A stretch of DNA of 64,000 nucleotides from Sphingomonas sp. GTDB taxonomy: Bacteria > Pseudomonadota > Alphaproteobacteria > Sphingomonadales > Sphingomonadaceae. Of this stretch, positions 22,105 through 30,069 are shown piece after piece (position 1 is the stretch's first letter; every line of letters starts with the position of its first letter). The position numbers and the translations under genes are program-made. The DNA lies in contig NZ_JAIXHL010000025.1 of NCBI RefSeq assembly GCF_030145815.1, forward strand, positions 1 through 64,000, given 5' to 3'. The notes beneath the pieces were generated by a model. It made no database searches and was not told where the DNA came from. It saw only the letters and a list, made by a program, of their open reading frames with translations.

Positions 22105-22683
22105 TCAAATGGCTTCCCGCCGCCGGATTAGCTCTGCGACCGCCTTCATCCTGCGAAGATGATAGCGCCGAATTGCTTGGGGGAGCGCGCTGTCGAAGAC
22201 GGAAAGCTCGTCGAGTTCTCCGATGATGGGCTCAAGAACCTCCGACTCGATGAATCGGAACGGATGCAGACGGTCGCCAACGCTCGAAATCGCCAGACGG
22301 ATCTCGCGGTTCGGTGCCATCTCGCCGATTCGTTCGAACAGCAGCGCCGTTCTTCCGGCGATCGTTTCATCGTCCGGCTCGTCGATCACGAGCGGGTTTC
22401 GCGCGGTCCGCACCGCCATGAGCACCAGTGCGGAATGCCACTCGTAAAGGTCGCGCAGCCCCGCTTCACTGAGCCGCGGAACATGGAACCCCTCGCCGGC
22501 GCTTGCCTCGACGAGGTGCTCGCCGACCAGCCGTTGCAGGACGTCGCGTACCGGCGTCATGCTGACGCCCAGCTCCTCTGCGAGCCGATTGGCTTCCAGG
22601 CGCGCGCCCGGTGCATACCGGCCCTCGCGCAGCATGCGCTTCAACGTCGCGTAGCTGCGCTCCATCGCCTGGAGCGGACTCAT
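22105..22683 (-). CDS. GntR-family transcriptional regulator (FCD-like)
   Basis: A 192-residue regulator with an N-terminal winged helix-turn-helix (about residues 8-70: MLREGRYAPGARLEANRLAE, ELGVSMTPVRDVLQRLV) and a helical C-terminal domain of the FCD kind, somewhat shorter than the usual 220-240 residues. The ATG at 22683 overlaps the stop of the dioxygenase gene (ATGA). Its ligand is unknown. Its position, co-directional and immediately before the palindrome and lasso precursors, makes it the best candidate local repressor or activator of the lasso operon. The longer ORF upstream is antisense read-through. Confidence 0.88.
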   Translation of the reverse strand: MSPLQAMERSYATLKRMLREGRYAPGARLEANRLAEELGVSMTPVRDVLQRLVGEHLVEASAGEGFHVPRLSEAGLRDLYEWHSALVLMAVRTARNPLVIDEPDDETIAGRTALLFERIGEMAPNREIRLAISSVGDRLHPFRFIESEVLEPIIGELDELSVFDSALPQAIRRYHLRRMKAVAELIRRREAI

Positions 22684-23564
22684 GCGTCGACCTCCTGGCC
22701 GAGCCGGTGGGCCGTGACGGCCTCGGCCTGGTCGGGCCGGAGCGCGTCCACCGCGCCGATGTGCTCGGGGAGGTTGCCGGTAAGGAGGAGGGACGGGCAT
22801 ACGCCCTCATAGTTGCCGAGGTTGGGGCGGTGCTGACGGTAGCCGACCAGGGCGGCGAGCTCCGGCGCGAAGCCGCGCGCGACAGCGGGGGGATAGGCGA
22901 GCCACTGGTTTTCATAGGGCTTGAGCCATCCGAGGCAGTAGCTGACTACGACCGCCTTGCGGATCTCGTCGCTCCGATTGGCGCCGGCGCCGTGGAGCGT
23001 CGAGCCGAGGAACAGGAACGCGTCCCCGGGTCCGAATTCGGCGACGACCGAGCGCTCGGGCATCGTTTCGTTCAGCGCCTCGCGCCCGTGGCTGCCAGGA
23101 TAGAGGACCGTGCCGCCATTCTCGACTGTGAAGGGTGTCAGCGGCCACATGACGTTGACCAGATACTCGACCTCGCCCTTCACACCCTGCCACATATCCT
23201 GATCGCGGTGCGGAAATTGGGCGGGCGCCCCGGGATGCAGCGCGATGGCCTGCATCAGGTTCAGCTGAATCGTATCGCACCACGGCGAGAGCGTGCGATC
23301 GGCGACGGCCAAGATCAGCGGTTCGAGAGCGAGGTCGGCGGCGTGTGGCGAGCGCTTCAACAGGCTCCCGAACCGCTTGGTGCGACCGCCATAGAAATCG
23401 CCCTCGCAAAAGGGCGTCGCCTCATAGGTCGGCGCGAGATCGGCGGCGAGCGCCTCGATTGTGTCGCGCGGCAAGGCATTGGGGATCGCGCACCACCCCT
23501 GAGTCCTAAGCAATTCGAGGGCGGCGTCACAGCCGGCGGGCGTGGCGGTCGGATCTTCGGTCAT
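22680..23564 (-). CDS. Phytanoyl-CoA dioxygenase (PhyH) family oxygenase
   Basis: A 294-residue non-haem iron, 2-oxoglutarate-dependent oxygenase. The iron ligands look to be HRDQD (His and Asp) and the later His in STLHGAGANRS; a following Arg (SDEIRKAV) could bind 2-oxoglutarate. It is coupled to gntR downstream and begins nine bases after luxI, so it sits in one transcription unit with the signal synthase. A PhyH gene beside luxI is, from memory, recurrent in sphingomonads. Possible substrates are the acyl chain of the homoserine lactone, another fatty acid, or a lasso residue; the sequence does not decide. Confidence 0.88.
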   Translation of the reverse strand: MTEDPTATPAGCDAALELLRTQGWCAIPNALPRDTIEALAADLAPTYEATPFCEGDFYGGRTKRFGSLLKRSPHAADLALEPLILAVADRTLSPWCDTIQLNLMQAIALHPGAPAQFPHRDQDMWQGVKGEVEYLVNVMWPLTPFTVENGGTVLYPGSHGREALNETMPERSVVAEFGPGDAFLFLGSTLHGAGANRSDEIRKAVVVSYCLGWLKPYENQWLAYPPAVARGFAPELAALVGYRQHRPNLGNYEGVCPSLLLTGNLPEHIGAVDALRPDQAEAVTAHRLGQEVDA

Positions 23565-23573
23565 GGCAGTACC

Positions 23574-24200
23574 TCAGGCGTTGGCGGCGCGGCGCGCCGG
23601 CATTTCGTGCGCGATGATCGGCGACCACACGCCGCCCGCCGCAAGCTCGGCCGGCGTCGCCGGCGTGATCGTGATCTCGAGGGCTCCGAGCAGCGATCGC
23701 CCGCTGGGTAGGGGTTCGCCCAGCGCCCGGCATTGCCAGCCAAAGCCCAGTATCTGCTGGAGCCAGGCCATCTCGGCGACGCCGGTATAGGTATCGATCC
23801 CGGTCTCGAGGGCGTGCGTTGCCAGGGCCGAGACAAGCTGGTTGCGCCTATGGCGCCGCTCCGGAGCGCGCAGCTGCCGGCCCAGGCAGAAGCGGGTAAT
23901 CTCCCAGACGCGCGGCCCGCGCGGGACATTACCGTCGCAGAGCGCGGGGAACAGCGAGTCCAGGATGTGCGGCCGGGTCGTGGGCAACAGCCTCGCCGAG
24001 GCCAGATGCTCATGGTCGAGGTCAGTCAGGATTAGGTAGCGGGCATGCTCGTCATCGAACTGGTCGATTTCGAATCGGCCGTCCAGGGCCGGCAGGTCCC
24101 ATTTGAGCAGATCGATGAAGACGCTTTTCCGGGCGGCGAACATCGACTGGAAGACCATGTCGCCGATGCTGTTGACGGTGGAGTCGACGAGAAGAACCAT
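23574..24200 (-). CDS. LuxI-family acyl-homoserine-lactone synthase
   Basis: A 208-residue autoinducer synthase. Conserved LuxI features are RKSVFIDLLKWDL near the N-terminus, EIDQFDDEHARYL (the acidic cluster), RLLPTTRPHIL and the WEITRF motif. It joins S-adenosylmethionine to an acyl group from acyl-ACP and makes the cell-to-cell signal. I chose the ATG at 24200; the ATG at 24266 would overlap the spacer holding the lux-box-like element. It lies between luxR (81 bases upstream) and the dioxygenase gene. The acyl chain length cannot be read from the sequence. Confidence 0.93.
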   Translation of the reverse strand: MVLLVDSTVNSIGDMVFQSMFAARKSVFIDLLKWDLPALDGRFEIDQFDDEHARYLILTDLDHEHLASARLLPTTRPHILDSLFPALCDGNVPRGPRVWEITRFCLGRQLRAPERRHRRNQLVSALATHALETGIDTYTGVAEMAWLQQILGFGWQCRALGEPLPSGRSLLGALEITITPATPAELAAGGVWSPIIAHEMPARRAANA

Positions 24201-24259
24201 GGAGCAAACCCCTCGAGGTGACGAGGGGACAAGCATCCCGATCAGGCACTCGGCGGGGT

Positions 24260-24275
24260 ATTCCAAGAAATGGGG
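24260..24275. promoter_or_regulatory. Copy 2 of the 16-base element, in lux-box position before luxI
   Basis: ATTCCAAGAAATGGGG lies 60-75 bases upstream of the luxI start, where LuxR operators usually sit, and recurs at 11631-11646. The dyad is imperfect in this copy (ATT, then AAT). It does not match a lux-box consensus that I know; the call rests on position and on the second copy. Confidence 0.4.
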
Positions 24276-24281
24276 ATAGCG

Positions 24282-25031
24282 TCAGTGCCGCAGGATGTCG
24301 GAGAAGCTGATCAGACCGTCGAACAGGGCGCGGACGGCCAGCAAGGCGCGCTTTTGGACGCCGTACCGTTCCCGCGCATGCTTCAGGTGCTGGATGACCG
24401 TTTCGTGCCCCACGCCCAGGATGACCGATATTTCCCAGTCGGTCTTCCCGCGCGCCGCCCAGAGCACGCAATCGCGCTGCCGGTCGGTCAGGATCGGTGC
24501 GCTCTCTACCGCGAAGTCACGCGCGCCGGACAGCCGCCTCGCAGCCTCGAAGGCGAAACCGCCGATTAGCTGGCAGACGAACTGGAATTCCTCTGGAAAG
24601 GCGTCGCCGGCGCCAACGGCGAACGAGCAGGAGCCGAGCGTCTCGCCGGGTATGCTCGACGGGATCGTGAATCCGTCACCGATGCCGACGCGGTACGCCT
24701 CATCCAGGACGATGCGGTCCTCGGGTGTCATCCTGATCATGTCGGGGACGTTCGCCCAGGCAAAGCCTACGCTGGCGAGGTGGCAGGCGCGATGAATTGG
24801 GTCGCATTTTCCCAGGCCGTTCGCGTCGAACCAATCCTGCCAGCTGGAAGGGTAGTTGTGGATTCGAACTGCGGCGCCGTCCTCGCGGCGAAAGTCGATA
24901 TGGTGGGTCAGCGCGAAGTACCGAATGCCCATCGCCTCGCAGCAGTCGATCAGCGCGCCGCGGAGCACATCGACACTCGTTGCGGAGCGCGCGCTTTCCA
25001 CGAATGTTTCGGCAATCGCGAACCTAGGCAT
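24282..25031 (-). CDS. LuxR-family quorum-sensing regulator
   Basis: A 249-residue regulator. The N-terminal autoinducer-binding domain carries the expected aromatic and acidic residues (YPSSWQDWFDANGLGKCDPI, the W-Y-D-P pattern), and the C-terminal GerE-type helix-turn-helix spans about residues 178-240 (LTDRQRDCVLWAARGKTDWE, ISVILGVGHETVIQHLKHA). It senses the acyl-homoserine lactone made by the adjacent synthase. ATG 25031 follows a G-rich ribosome site; GTG 25037 is the alternative start. Its own upstream region is AT-rich and holds a small palindrome. Confidence 0.92.
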   Translation of the reverse strand: MPRFAIAETFVESARSATSVDVLRGALIDCCEAMGIRYFALTHHIDFRREDGAAVRIHNYPSSWQDWFDANGLGKCDPIHRACHLASVGFAWANVPDMIRMTPEDRIVLDEAYRVGIGDGFTIPSSIPGETLGSCSFAVGAGDAFPEEFQFVCQLIGGFAFEAARRLSGARDFAVESAPILTDRQRDCVLWAARGKTDWEISVILGVGHETVIQHLKHARERYGVQKRALLAVRALFDGLISFSDILRH

Positions 25032-25671
25032 ACCCACCCCCGCCGATGCGGAAATGGGGTCCTCAACCCGCCAGTTCGCAACGCGGCGCTACAGGGCTCG
25101 TGGGCGAACTACTTCTCAAGGAAGTCACCTGAGCTGATATGAGCGAGTTTTCACCAAATTCTACGACGAATGTCAAATCTCGCTTTGTATTCAACACTTA
25201 GTGCGTTTGTCGTAATCTTCGCACTCTGTGCATTACTGCATAATTTACCTTCGCAAGGGGCGGGCTTCGTCTCGTTGGACTCTCAATAGTCCCCTAACGG
25301 GATGGGCATTTCTCCAATCCGGAATGAGACATCTTCCAAATGCCGAATATTCGATCCGTGCTGGTCACGTGGCGCCCAAAGTTGAATGGTTGGCCGCTGC
25401 GTCGATCGACCGAAGGAGGCGTCGTCGCGCGATGAACTTCCAGGCATTGGATGCTGCCAGTGCCGCGGCCCGAATCGGGGGATCCTGTCGCGGGGTGCCT
25501 CGGCCCCATCGGACCCTGCACGTTCCGAAAATGTCCCCGGGACGGCCGCCGGGCCTACGCCAGAGCAGGGAAACTTTCGCCGCCCGCTGCTTCCGATATG
25601 CTTCCAAATTCGCCAATGACCCGCGACGCCCCCTGAGGGGTGGCGCTAAGTCATTGTTTTCTATCGGGGAA
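25032..25671. other. AT-rich gap between luxR and tRNA-Thr
   Basis: No gene that I can support. Bases 25141-25200 are only 38% GC, far below the neighbours. Features seen are a palindrome ACTTC-TCAAG-GAAGT at 25111-25125, 80-94 bases upstream of luxR, and an imperfect hairpin at 25627-25645 downstream of the tRNA gene. Open frames here lack start signals and family resemblance. This could be the edge of an integrated island at the 3' end of the tRNA gene. Confidence 0.6.
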
Positions 25672-25746
<75 letters not shown>

Positions 25747-25846
25747 ACTCGGCGCGGGCGGAAGGTCCGTTCCACGCTGGGAGGCGGCCCTTTCGCGCGG
25801 GAGCGCCCCATTGTCAAGGCGCAGCGACCCGGTTTATCGCCGCGCC

Positions 25847-25984
25847 ATGACCGACGCCGACAAAAAGGCCCGCCTCGCCGCCGCGCTCCGTGAGAATCTG
25901 CGCAAGCGCAAGGCGCAGGCACGGCAGGCGGCGGACCTGCCCGCGCCGCCACCGGCCCCGCCATCGCCCGACTCCGGCAACTGA
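25847..25984 (+). CDS. Small conserved-type protein, function unknown
   Basis: A 45-residue basic then proline-rich peptide: MTDADKKARLAAALRENLRK with a helical Lys/Arg/Ala stretch, then a PAPPPAPPSP tail. Short proteins of this pattern (KARLAAALRENLRRRKAQ) occur in sphingomonads as far as I recall. Codon use is GC-rich and coding-like throughout. It is the first gene on the far side of the tRNA, and converges on the VOC gene, whose stop lies three bases beyond its own. Confidence 0.6.
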   Translation: MTDADKKARLAAALRENLRKRKAQARQAADLPAPPPAPPSPDSGN

Positions 25985-25987
25985 GCG

Positions 25988-26359
25988 TTACCCCTTCATG
26001 ATGAAGGCATTGAGCTTGTTCCCGTCCGGATCGCGGAAATAGGCGGCGTAGAAGCTGTCACCGCGCGGTCCCGGTGCGCCTTCGCAACTCCCGCCCTGTT
26101 CCAGCGCGATCGCGTGGAGCCGGTCGACCTGCGCCTCGTCCTTCGCCTCGAACGCGACCATCACGCCATTGCCGACGCTCGCGGCATTGCCGTCGAACGG
26201 CTTCATCAACGCGACCCCCGCACCGCCGCCCGGCGTGCCCCAGGCGATCGCGCCATCCCATTCCATCATCCGCGCGGTGCCAAGCTCCGCCGCGATGGCA
26301 TCGTAAAATACCGCCCCCCGTGCGAGATCATTGGTCCCCAGCGTCACATAGCCGATCAT
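25988..26359 (-). CDS. VOC (glyoxalase/dioxygenase) family protein
   Basis: A 123-residue single-module vicinal-oxygen-chelate protein with the usual beta-alpha-beta-beta-beta repeats: IGYVTLGTNDLARGAVFYDA at the N-terminus and FRDPDGNKLNAFIMKG at the C-terminus. Such proteins bind a metal and act as glyoxalases, dioxygenases or resistance proteins; the substrate here is unknown. The ATG at 26359 has a GGAGGA ribosome site five bases away; the upstream in-frame ATG does not. Confidence 0.88.
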   Translation of the reverse strand: MIGYVTLGTNDLARGAVFYDAIAAELGTARMMEWDGAIAWGTPGGGAGVALMKPFDGNAASVGNGVMVAFEAKDEAQVDRLHAIALEQGGSCEGAPGPRGDSFYAAYFRDPDGNKLNAFIMKG

Positions 26360-26420
26360 ATCGTCCTCCCGAATCGTTACGGATGGAACATATTGCGAAC
26401 ATCGCGGCGCTGCAAGCGCG

Positions 26421-28223
26421 TCAGCGCGCGTTGATCGGCCGGCACTTGCCCTCCAGCCACACCCGCTCCTCGGGCGACAGCTGCGGGCCGAGGATCTCCA
26501 GCACGCGCGCATGATAGGCGTCGAGCCAGCGGCGCTCGTCCTCGGTCAGCAACCCCGGCTCGATCAGGTCGCGCTCGATCGGGCAGAAGGTCAGCGTCTC
26601 GAATCCCAGCATCACCGATTCGGCGCCGGGAATGTCCTTCTCGACCACCAGCACCAGATTCTCGATCCGGATGCCGAACTCGCCCGCCTTATAGTAACCC
26701 GGCTCGTTCGACAGGAACATGCCCGCGCGTAAGGGTTCGGCCGGGCCGCCGCCGGGATAGTTGGGAGCGGCAATCCGCTGCGGTCCTTCATGCACCGACA
26801 GATAGGCGCCGACGCCATGCCCGGTGCCATGGCCATAGTCGCAGCCGACTTCCCATAGCGGGCGGCGCGCAAAGGCGTCGATCTGCCCACCGGTGGTCCC
26901 CGCCGGAAACACCGCCGTCGCGATCGCGATATGGCCCTTCAGCACGCGGGTGAAGCGGTCGCGCATCTCCTGCGTCGGCTCGCCCACCGGGATCACGCGG
27001 GTGACGTCGGTCGTGCCATCCGCATATTGCCCGCCCGAATCGACGAGATAGAGCTGGCCCTGCTCGATGGGCAGGCTCGACTCCTGGGTCACCTTGTAAT
27101 GCGGGATCGCACCATTCGGGCCGGTGCCCGAAATTGTGTCAAAGCTCAGGTCGCGCAGCACGCCCGTTTCCTCGCGGAACGCCTGCAGCCGCGCGGCGGC
27201 CGACCATTCGGTCACCCCGCCCTTGGGCATCTCCGCCTCGGCCCATTTCAGGAACCGCGCGAGCGCCGCACCGTCACGCGCCTGTGCCGCCTTGTGTCCG
27301 GAAATCTCCACCTCGTTCTTGATTGCCTTGGCCAGCACCACCGGATCGCGCGTCGCCAGGATCGTCGCGCCACCGCTATCCAGCGCATCGAAGATCGCCG
27401 CGACCGACCCGGCCGGATCGGCGGCGACCCGCTTGCCCGCAAACTGCTCCAGCGCCGGGGCAAAGGCCGCGCGGTCATGCACCCGCACCGCATTGCCGAG
27501 ATGCTGGGCGACATCGTCCCCTACCTTGTCCTTCGCCACGAACAGATCGGCAGTGCCGTCGGCATTGACGATGGCATAGGCGAGCGCGACCGGCGTGTGG
27601 CTGACATCCGCCCCGCGCACGTTGAACACCCAGGCGATCGAATCGAGCGCGGAGAGCACCACGGCATCCGCCTTGCGCTCGGCCAGCCAGTCGGCGATCT
27701 CGGCGCGCTTGCTCGCGCTGGTCCGGCCGGCGGCATCGTCGCGCTGCACGATCAGCTTGGCGTCAGACGGCGCGGGCTGGTCGTCCCACACCGCGTCTAT
27801 CGGATTGCGGCTGACCGCGACGAGCTCTGCACCGCGCTCGGCTAGCGCCTTGCGCGCCTCCTCGACCCAGCCGCGCGTGTGCAGCCAGGGGTCGTACCCG
27901 ATCCGCCCGCCCTGCGGCGCATGGTCGCGCAGCCAGTCGGCGATGCTGACCTGCGGGACCGGGACATAGTCCCAGTTCGCCCCATCGACCTGCTGGCGCA
28001 CCTGAATCGTATAGCGTCCATCGGTGAAGATCGCGGCAGCCTCCGGCAGCACCACCGCGCTCCCCGCGCTCCCCTGAAACCCGGTCAGCCAGCCGAGCCG
28101 CTGAGCATAGCCGCCGACATATTCGCTCATATGCTCATCGGTCAGCGGCACGACGAACCCGTCGAGCTGGTCGCGGGAGAGCTGCTCGCGCAGGGCCTGA
28201 AGGCGGGCGGCATGGGTCGACAT
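26421..28223 (-). CDS. Xaa-Pro aminopeptidase, M24 family (aminopeptidase P type)
   Basis: A 600-residue enzyme with two creatinase-like N-terminal domains (about 1-310) and a C-terminal M24 pita-bread metalloprotease domain. Likely metal ligands are the Asp residues in LVDSGGQYADGTTDVTR, the His in GHGTGHGVG, and the Glu residues in LSNEPGYY and IRIENLVLV. It releases an N-terminal residue before proline. The length fits the long, three-domain form. I chose the ATG at 28223 because it gives the typical MSTHAARLQALREQL start. Confidence 0.92.
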   Translation of the reverse strand: MSTHAARLQALREQLSRDQLDGFVVPLTDEHMSEYVGGYAQRLGWLTGFQGSAGSAVVLPEAAAIFTDGRYTIQVRQQVDGANWDYVPVPQVSIADWLRDHAPQGGRIGYDPWLHTRGWVEEARKALAERGAELVAVSRNPIDAVWDDQPAPSDAKLIVQRDDAAGRTSASKRAEIADWLAERKADAVVLSALDSIAWVFNVRGADVSHTPVALAYAIVNADGTADLFVAKDKVGDDVAQHLGNAVRVHDRAAFAPALEQFAGKRVAADPAGSVAAIFDALDSGGATILATRDPVVLAKAIKNEVEISGHKAAQARDGAALARFLKWAEAEMPKGGVTEWSAAARLQAFREETGVLRDLSFDTISGTGPNGAIPHYKVTQESSLPIEQGQLYLVDSGGQYADGTTDVTRVIPVGEPTQEMRDRFTRVLKGHIAIATAVFPAGTTGGQIDAFARRPLWEVGCDYGHGTGHGVGAYLSVHEGPQRIAAPNYPGGGPAEPLRAGMFLSNEPGYYKAGEFGIRIENLVLVVEKDIPGAESVMLGFETLTFCPIERDLIEPGLLTEDERRWLDAYHARVLEILGPQLSPEERVWLEGKCRPINAR

Positions 28224-28448
28224 GGGATCGGTCCTCGAATGCAATGGGGCAGCAACTCCGCCCGATATGGGAAGCGGATCGCGCGCCGATAAGCCGCTCT
28301 CGTGGCGCAACTGGGCGGGGTTGAAAAGGGGTGACGGCGCAGAGGTTAACAACCCCGCGCCCTGTCCCACCCCGATACGCGGTCAAATCGAGGGGTGGTC
28401 AGATGCGGCCCGATCCACGATCTGGCGTTGATGAACTGGAGGAGATTG

Positions 28449-29135
28449 ATGCGCGCAGGCGGATGGATGGTGCGGACGGGAATCGTGGCGGCGCTTGGCG
28501 TCGGTGCGATGGCTGCAGCGGCGCTGATCCCCGCGCCCGAACCGGCCCGCAGTGCTGCCCCGGTGACAGCGGCGCCCGCGCCCGCGCCCAAGCCGGTGGT
28601 CGCACCTGCACCCGCGCCCGCCCCAGCTCCCGCCGCTGCGGCACTCCCGCCCGCCGCCCCGGCGCTGGAGGCGATGACGGTCAAGCGCATCCTCGACATT
28701 CCCGGCCCGATCAGCTTCGGCACCTATTACTGGAACACCGACGGCGTTCCCGCCGACGGCCCGCTCGTCATCACCGTCGATCTGGAAGCGCAGACCATGT
28801 CGGTGTTCCGCGACGGGTACGAGATCGGCGCGACCGCGATCCTCTATGGCATGGACGACAAGCCGACCCCGCTCGGCGTGCATGAGATCAAGCAGAAAAA
28901 GGTCCACCACATCTCGAACCTCTACGGTGCACCGATGCCGTACATGATGCGCCTCACCTGGGACGGCGTCGCGATCCACGGGTCGGAGGTGGAGGAGGGC
29001 CGCGCCACGCATGGCTGCATCGGCGTGCCGACGGCGTTCGCCAAGCTCGTGTTCGCGCAGGCCAAGCTCGGCGACAAGGTAATCATCACCCGCGGCAAGC
29101 GGCTCGGCATGGGCGGCGTGGTTACGCCGGATTAA
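28449..29135 (+). CDS. L,D-transpeptidase (YkuD family), secreted
   Basis: A 228-residue protein with a hydrophobic N-terminus (signal or anchor, about residues 7-27), an Ala/Pro-rich linker (about 30-75) and a YkuD catalytic domain. The active-site motif is IHGSEVEEGRATHGCIGVP with Cys190; the usual Ser before HGC is Thr. Such enzymes form 3-3 cross-links in peptidoglycan or attach proteins to it. The ATG at 28449 follows GGAGGAG; two in-frame ATGs upstream lack this. It is divergent from the aminopeptidase gene. Confidence 0.9.
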   Translation: MRAGGWMVRTGIVAALGVGAMAAAALIPAPEPARSAAPVTAAPAPAPKPVVAPAPAPAPAPAAAALPPAAPALEAMTVKRILDIPGPISFGTYYWNTDGVPADGPLVITVDLEAQTMSVFRDGYEIGATAILYGMDDKPTPLGVHEIKQKKVHHISNLYGAPMPYMMRLTWDGVAIHGSEVEEGRATHGCIGVPTAFAKLVFAQAKLGDKVIITRGKRLGMGGVVTPD

Positions 29136-29140
29136 GACTT

Positions 29141-29273
29141 TCCTCCCCCGCCAGGGGGAGGTGGCACGCGCAGCGTGACGGAGGGGGAGGGCGGCTGCGT
29201 CCCCACGGCTCTAGCGACGGTGCTTCCTCCCCCTCCGTCGCCTTCGGCGCCACCTCCCCCTTGCGGGGGAGGA
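29141..29273. repeat. Palindromic intergenic repeat with near-identical 48-50 bp arms
   Basis: Left arm 29141-29190 and right arm 29226-29273 are imperfect inverted copies; each arm contains its own small CCTCCCCC...GGGGGAGG hairpin. The element fills the gap between two convergent genes. This pattern is familiar as a scattered intergenic repeat of sphingomonads and may end transcription from both sides. Confidence 0.75.
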
Positions 29274-29292
29274 TTAGGGGCGATCCGGCACC

Positions 29293-29961
29293 CTACTCCC
29301 GCCCCAGATAATGCCGCTGCGCCGCATCCGAGGCATTCACCGCCAGCAATGCATGCCGCTCCACCGGCCGCGGCCGCCCGTGCCGGTCGCTCGCCGCGTC
29401 CAGCACCCGGTCGAGCATCCGCTGACCCTCGCTCCACCAGCCCAGATCGCTGTCGGCGTTGAGATGCCCTTGCGCGCCCGCATCGACGAACACGCTGCCC
29501 CAATTGGCGGCCAGGTTGCGCGAATGGTCGATATGCGCCCAGGGATCGTCGCTGCTCGCGACCAGGATCGACGGAAAGGGCAGGGGTTTGGACGGCGACG
29601 GGGCAAAGGCGCTCAGCGCCCCATGCGTCCCGCCATCGACATCCGCCGGCGCGACCAGCAGCGCACCCGCCACCGGCGTGCCATAGGTCTGCCCCGCCAG
29701 TTCCGCCCACCAGGCGACCGCGAGGCAACCGAGGCTATGCGCGGCCAGCACCACCGGCCCCTGCACCGCGCGGATCGCCTGATCCAGCTTGGTAACCCAG
29801 GCGTTACGGTGCGGCGTATTCCACATCCCCAGCTCGACCCGCTGGGTGTCGGGACGCGATACCTCCCACAGGCTCTGCCAGTGTGACGGCCCCGACCCAC
29901 CCAGGCCGGGCACGGTCAGAACGATGGGCGATCGCGCGTCATGCGGTGAGAACATGGACAT
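29293..29961 (-). CDS. RBBP9/YdeN-family alpha/beta hydrolase
   Basis: A 222-residue hydrolase of the RBBP9/YdeN family: VLTVPGLGGSGPSHWQSLWE at the N-terminus, nucleophile motif AAHSLGCLAVAWW, an Asp in ASSDDPWAHIDHS and a His in GAQGHLNADSDLG. The length fits the family. The substrate is unknown; serine-hydrolase activity on small esters is likely. An ATG at 29955 is an alternative start. The 3' end faces the palindromic repeat. Confidence 0.88.
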   Translation of the reverse strand: MSMFSPHDARSPIVLTVPGLGGSGPSHWQSLWEVSRPDTQRVELGMWNTPHRNAWVTKLDQAIRAVQGPVVLAAHSLGCLAVAWWAELAGQTYGTPVAGALLVAPADVDGGTHGALSAFAPSPSKPLPFPSILVASSDDPWAHIDHSRNLAANWGSVFVDAGAQGHLNADSDLGWWSEGQRMLDRVLDAASDRHGRPRPVERHALLAVNASDAAQRHYLGRE

Positions 29962-30069
29962 GCAGTGTCTCCAGCGACGGCGGCTCCCTTGCTGTCCAAT
30001 TTATTCCTACTCATTTAGTATGCAATAGGCTTGCGGCGAAGCGAACGCGGCGCGCGCCCGGTCGCCGGG

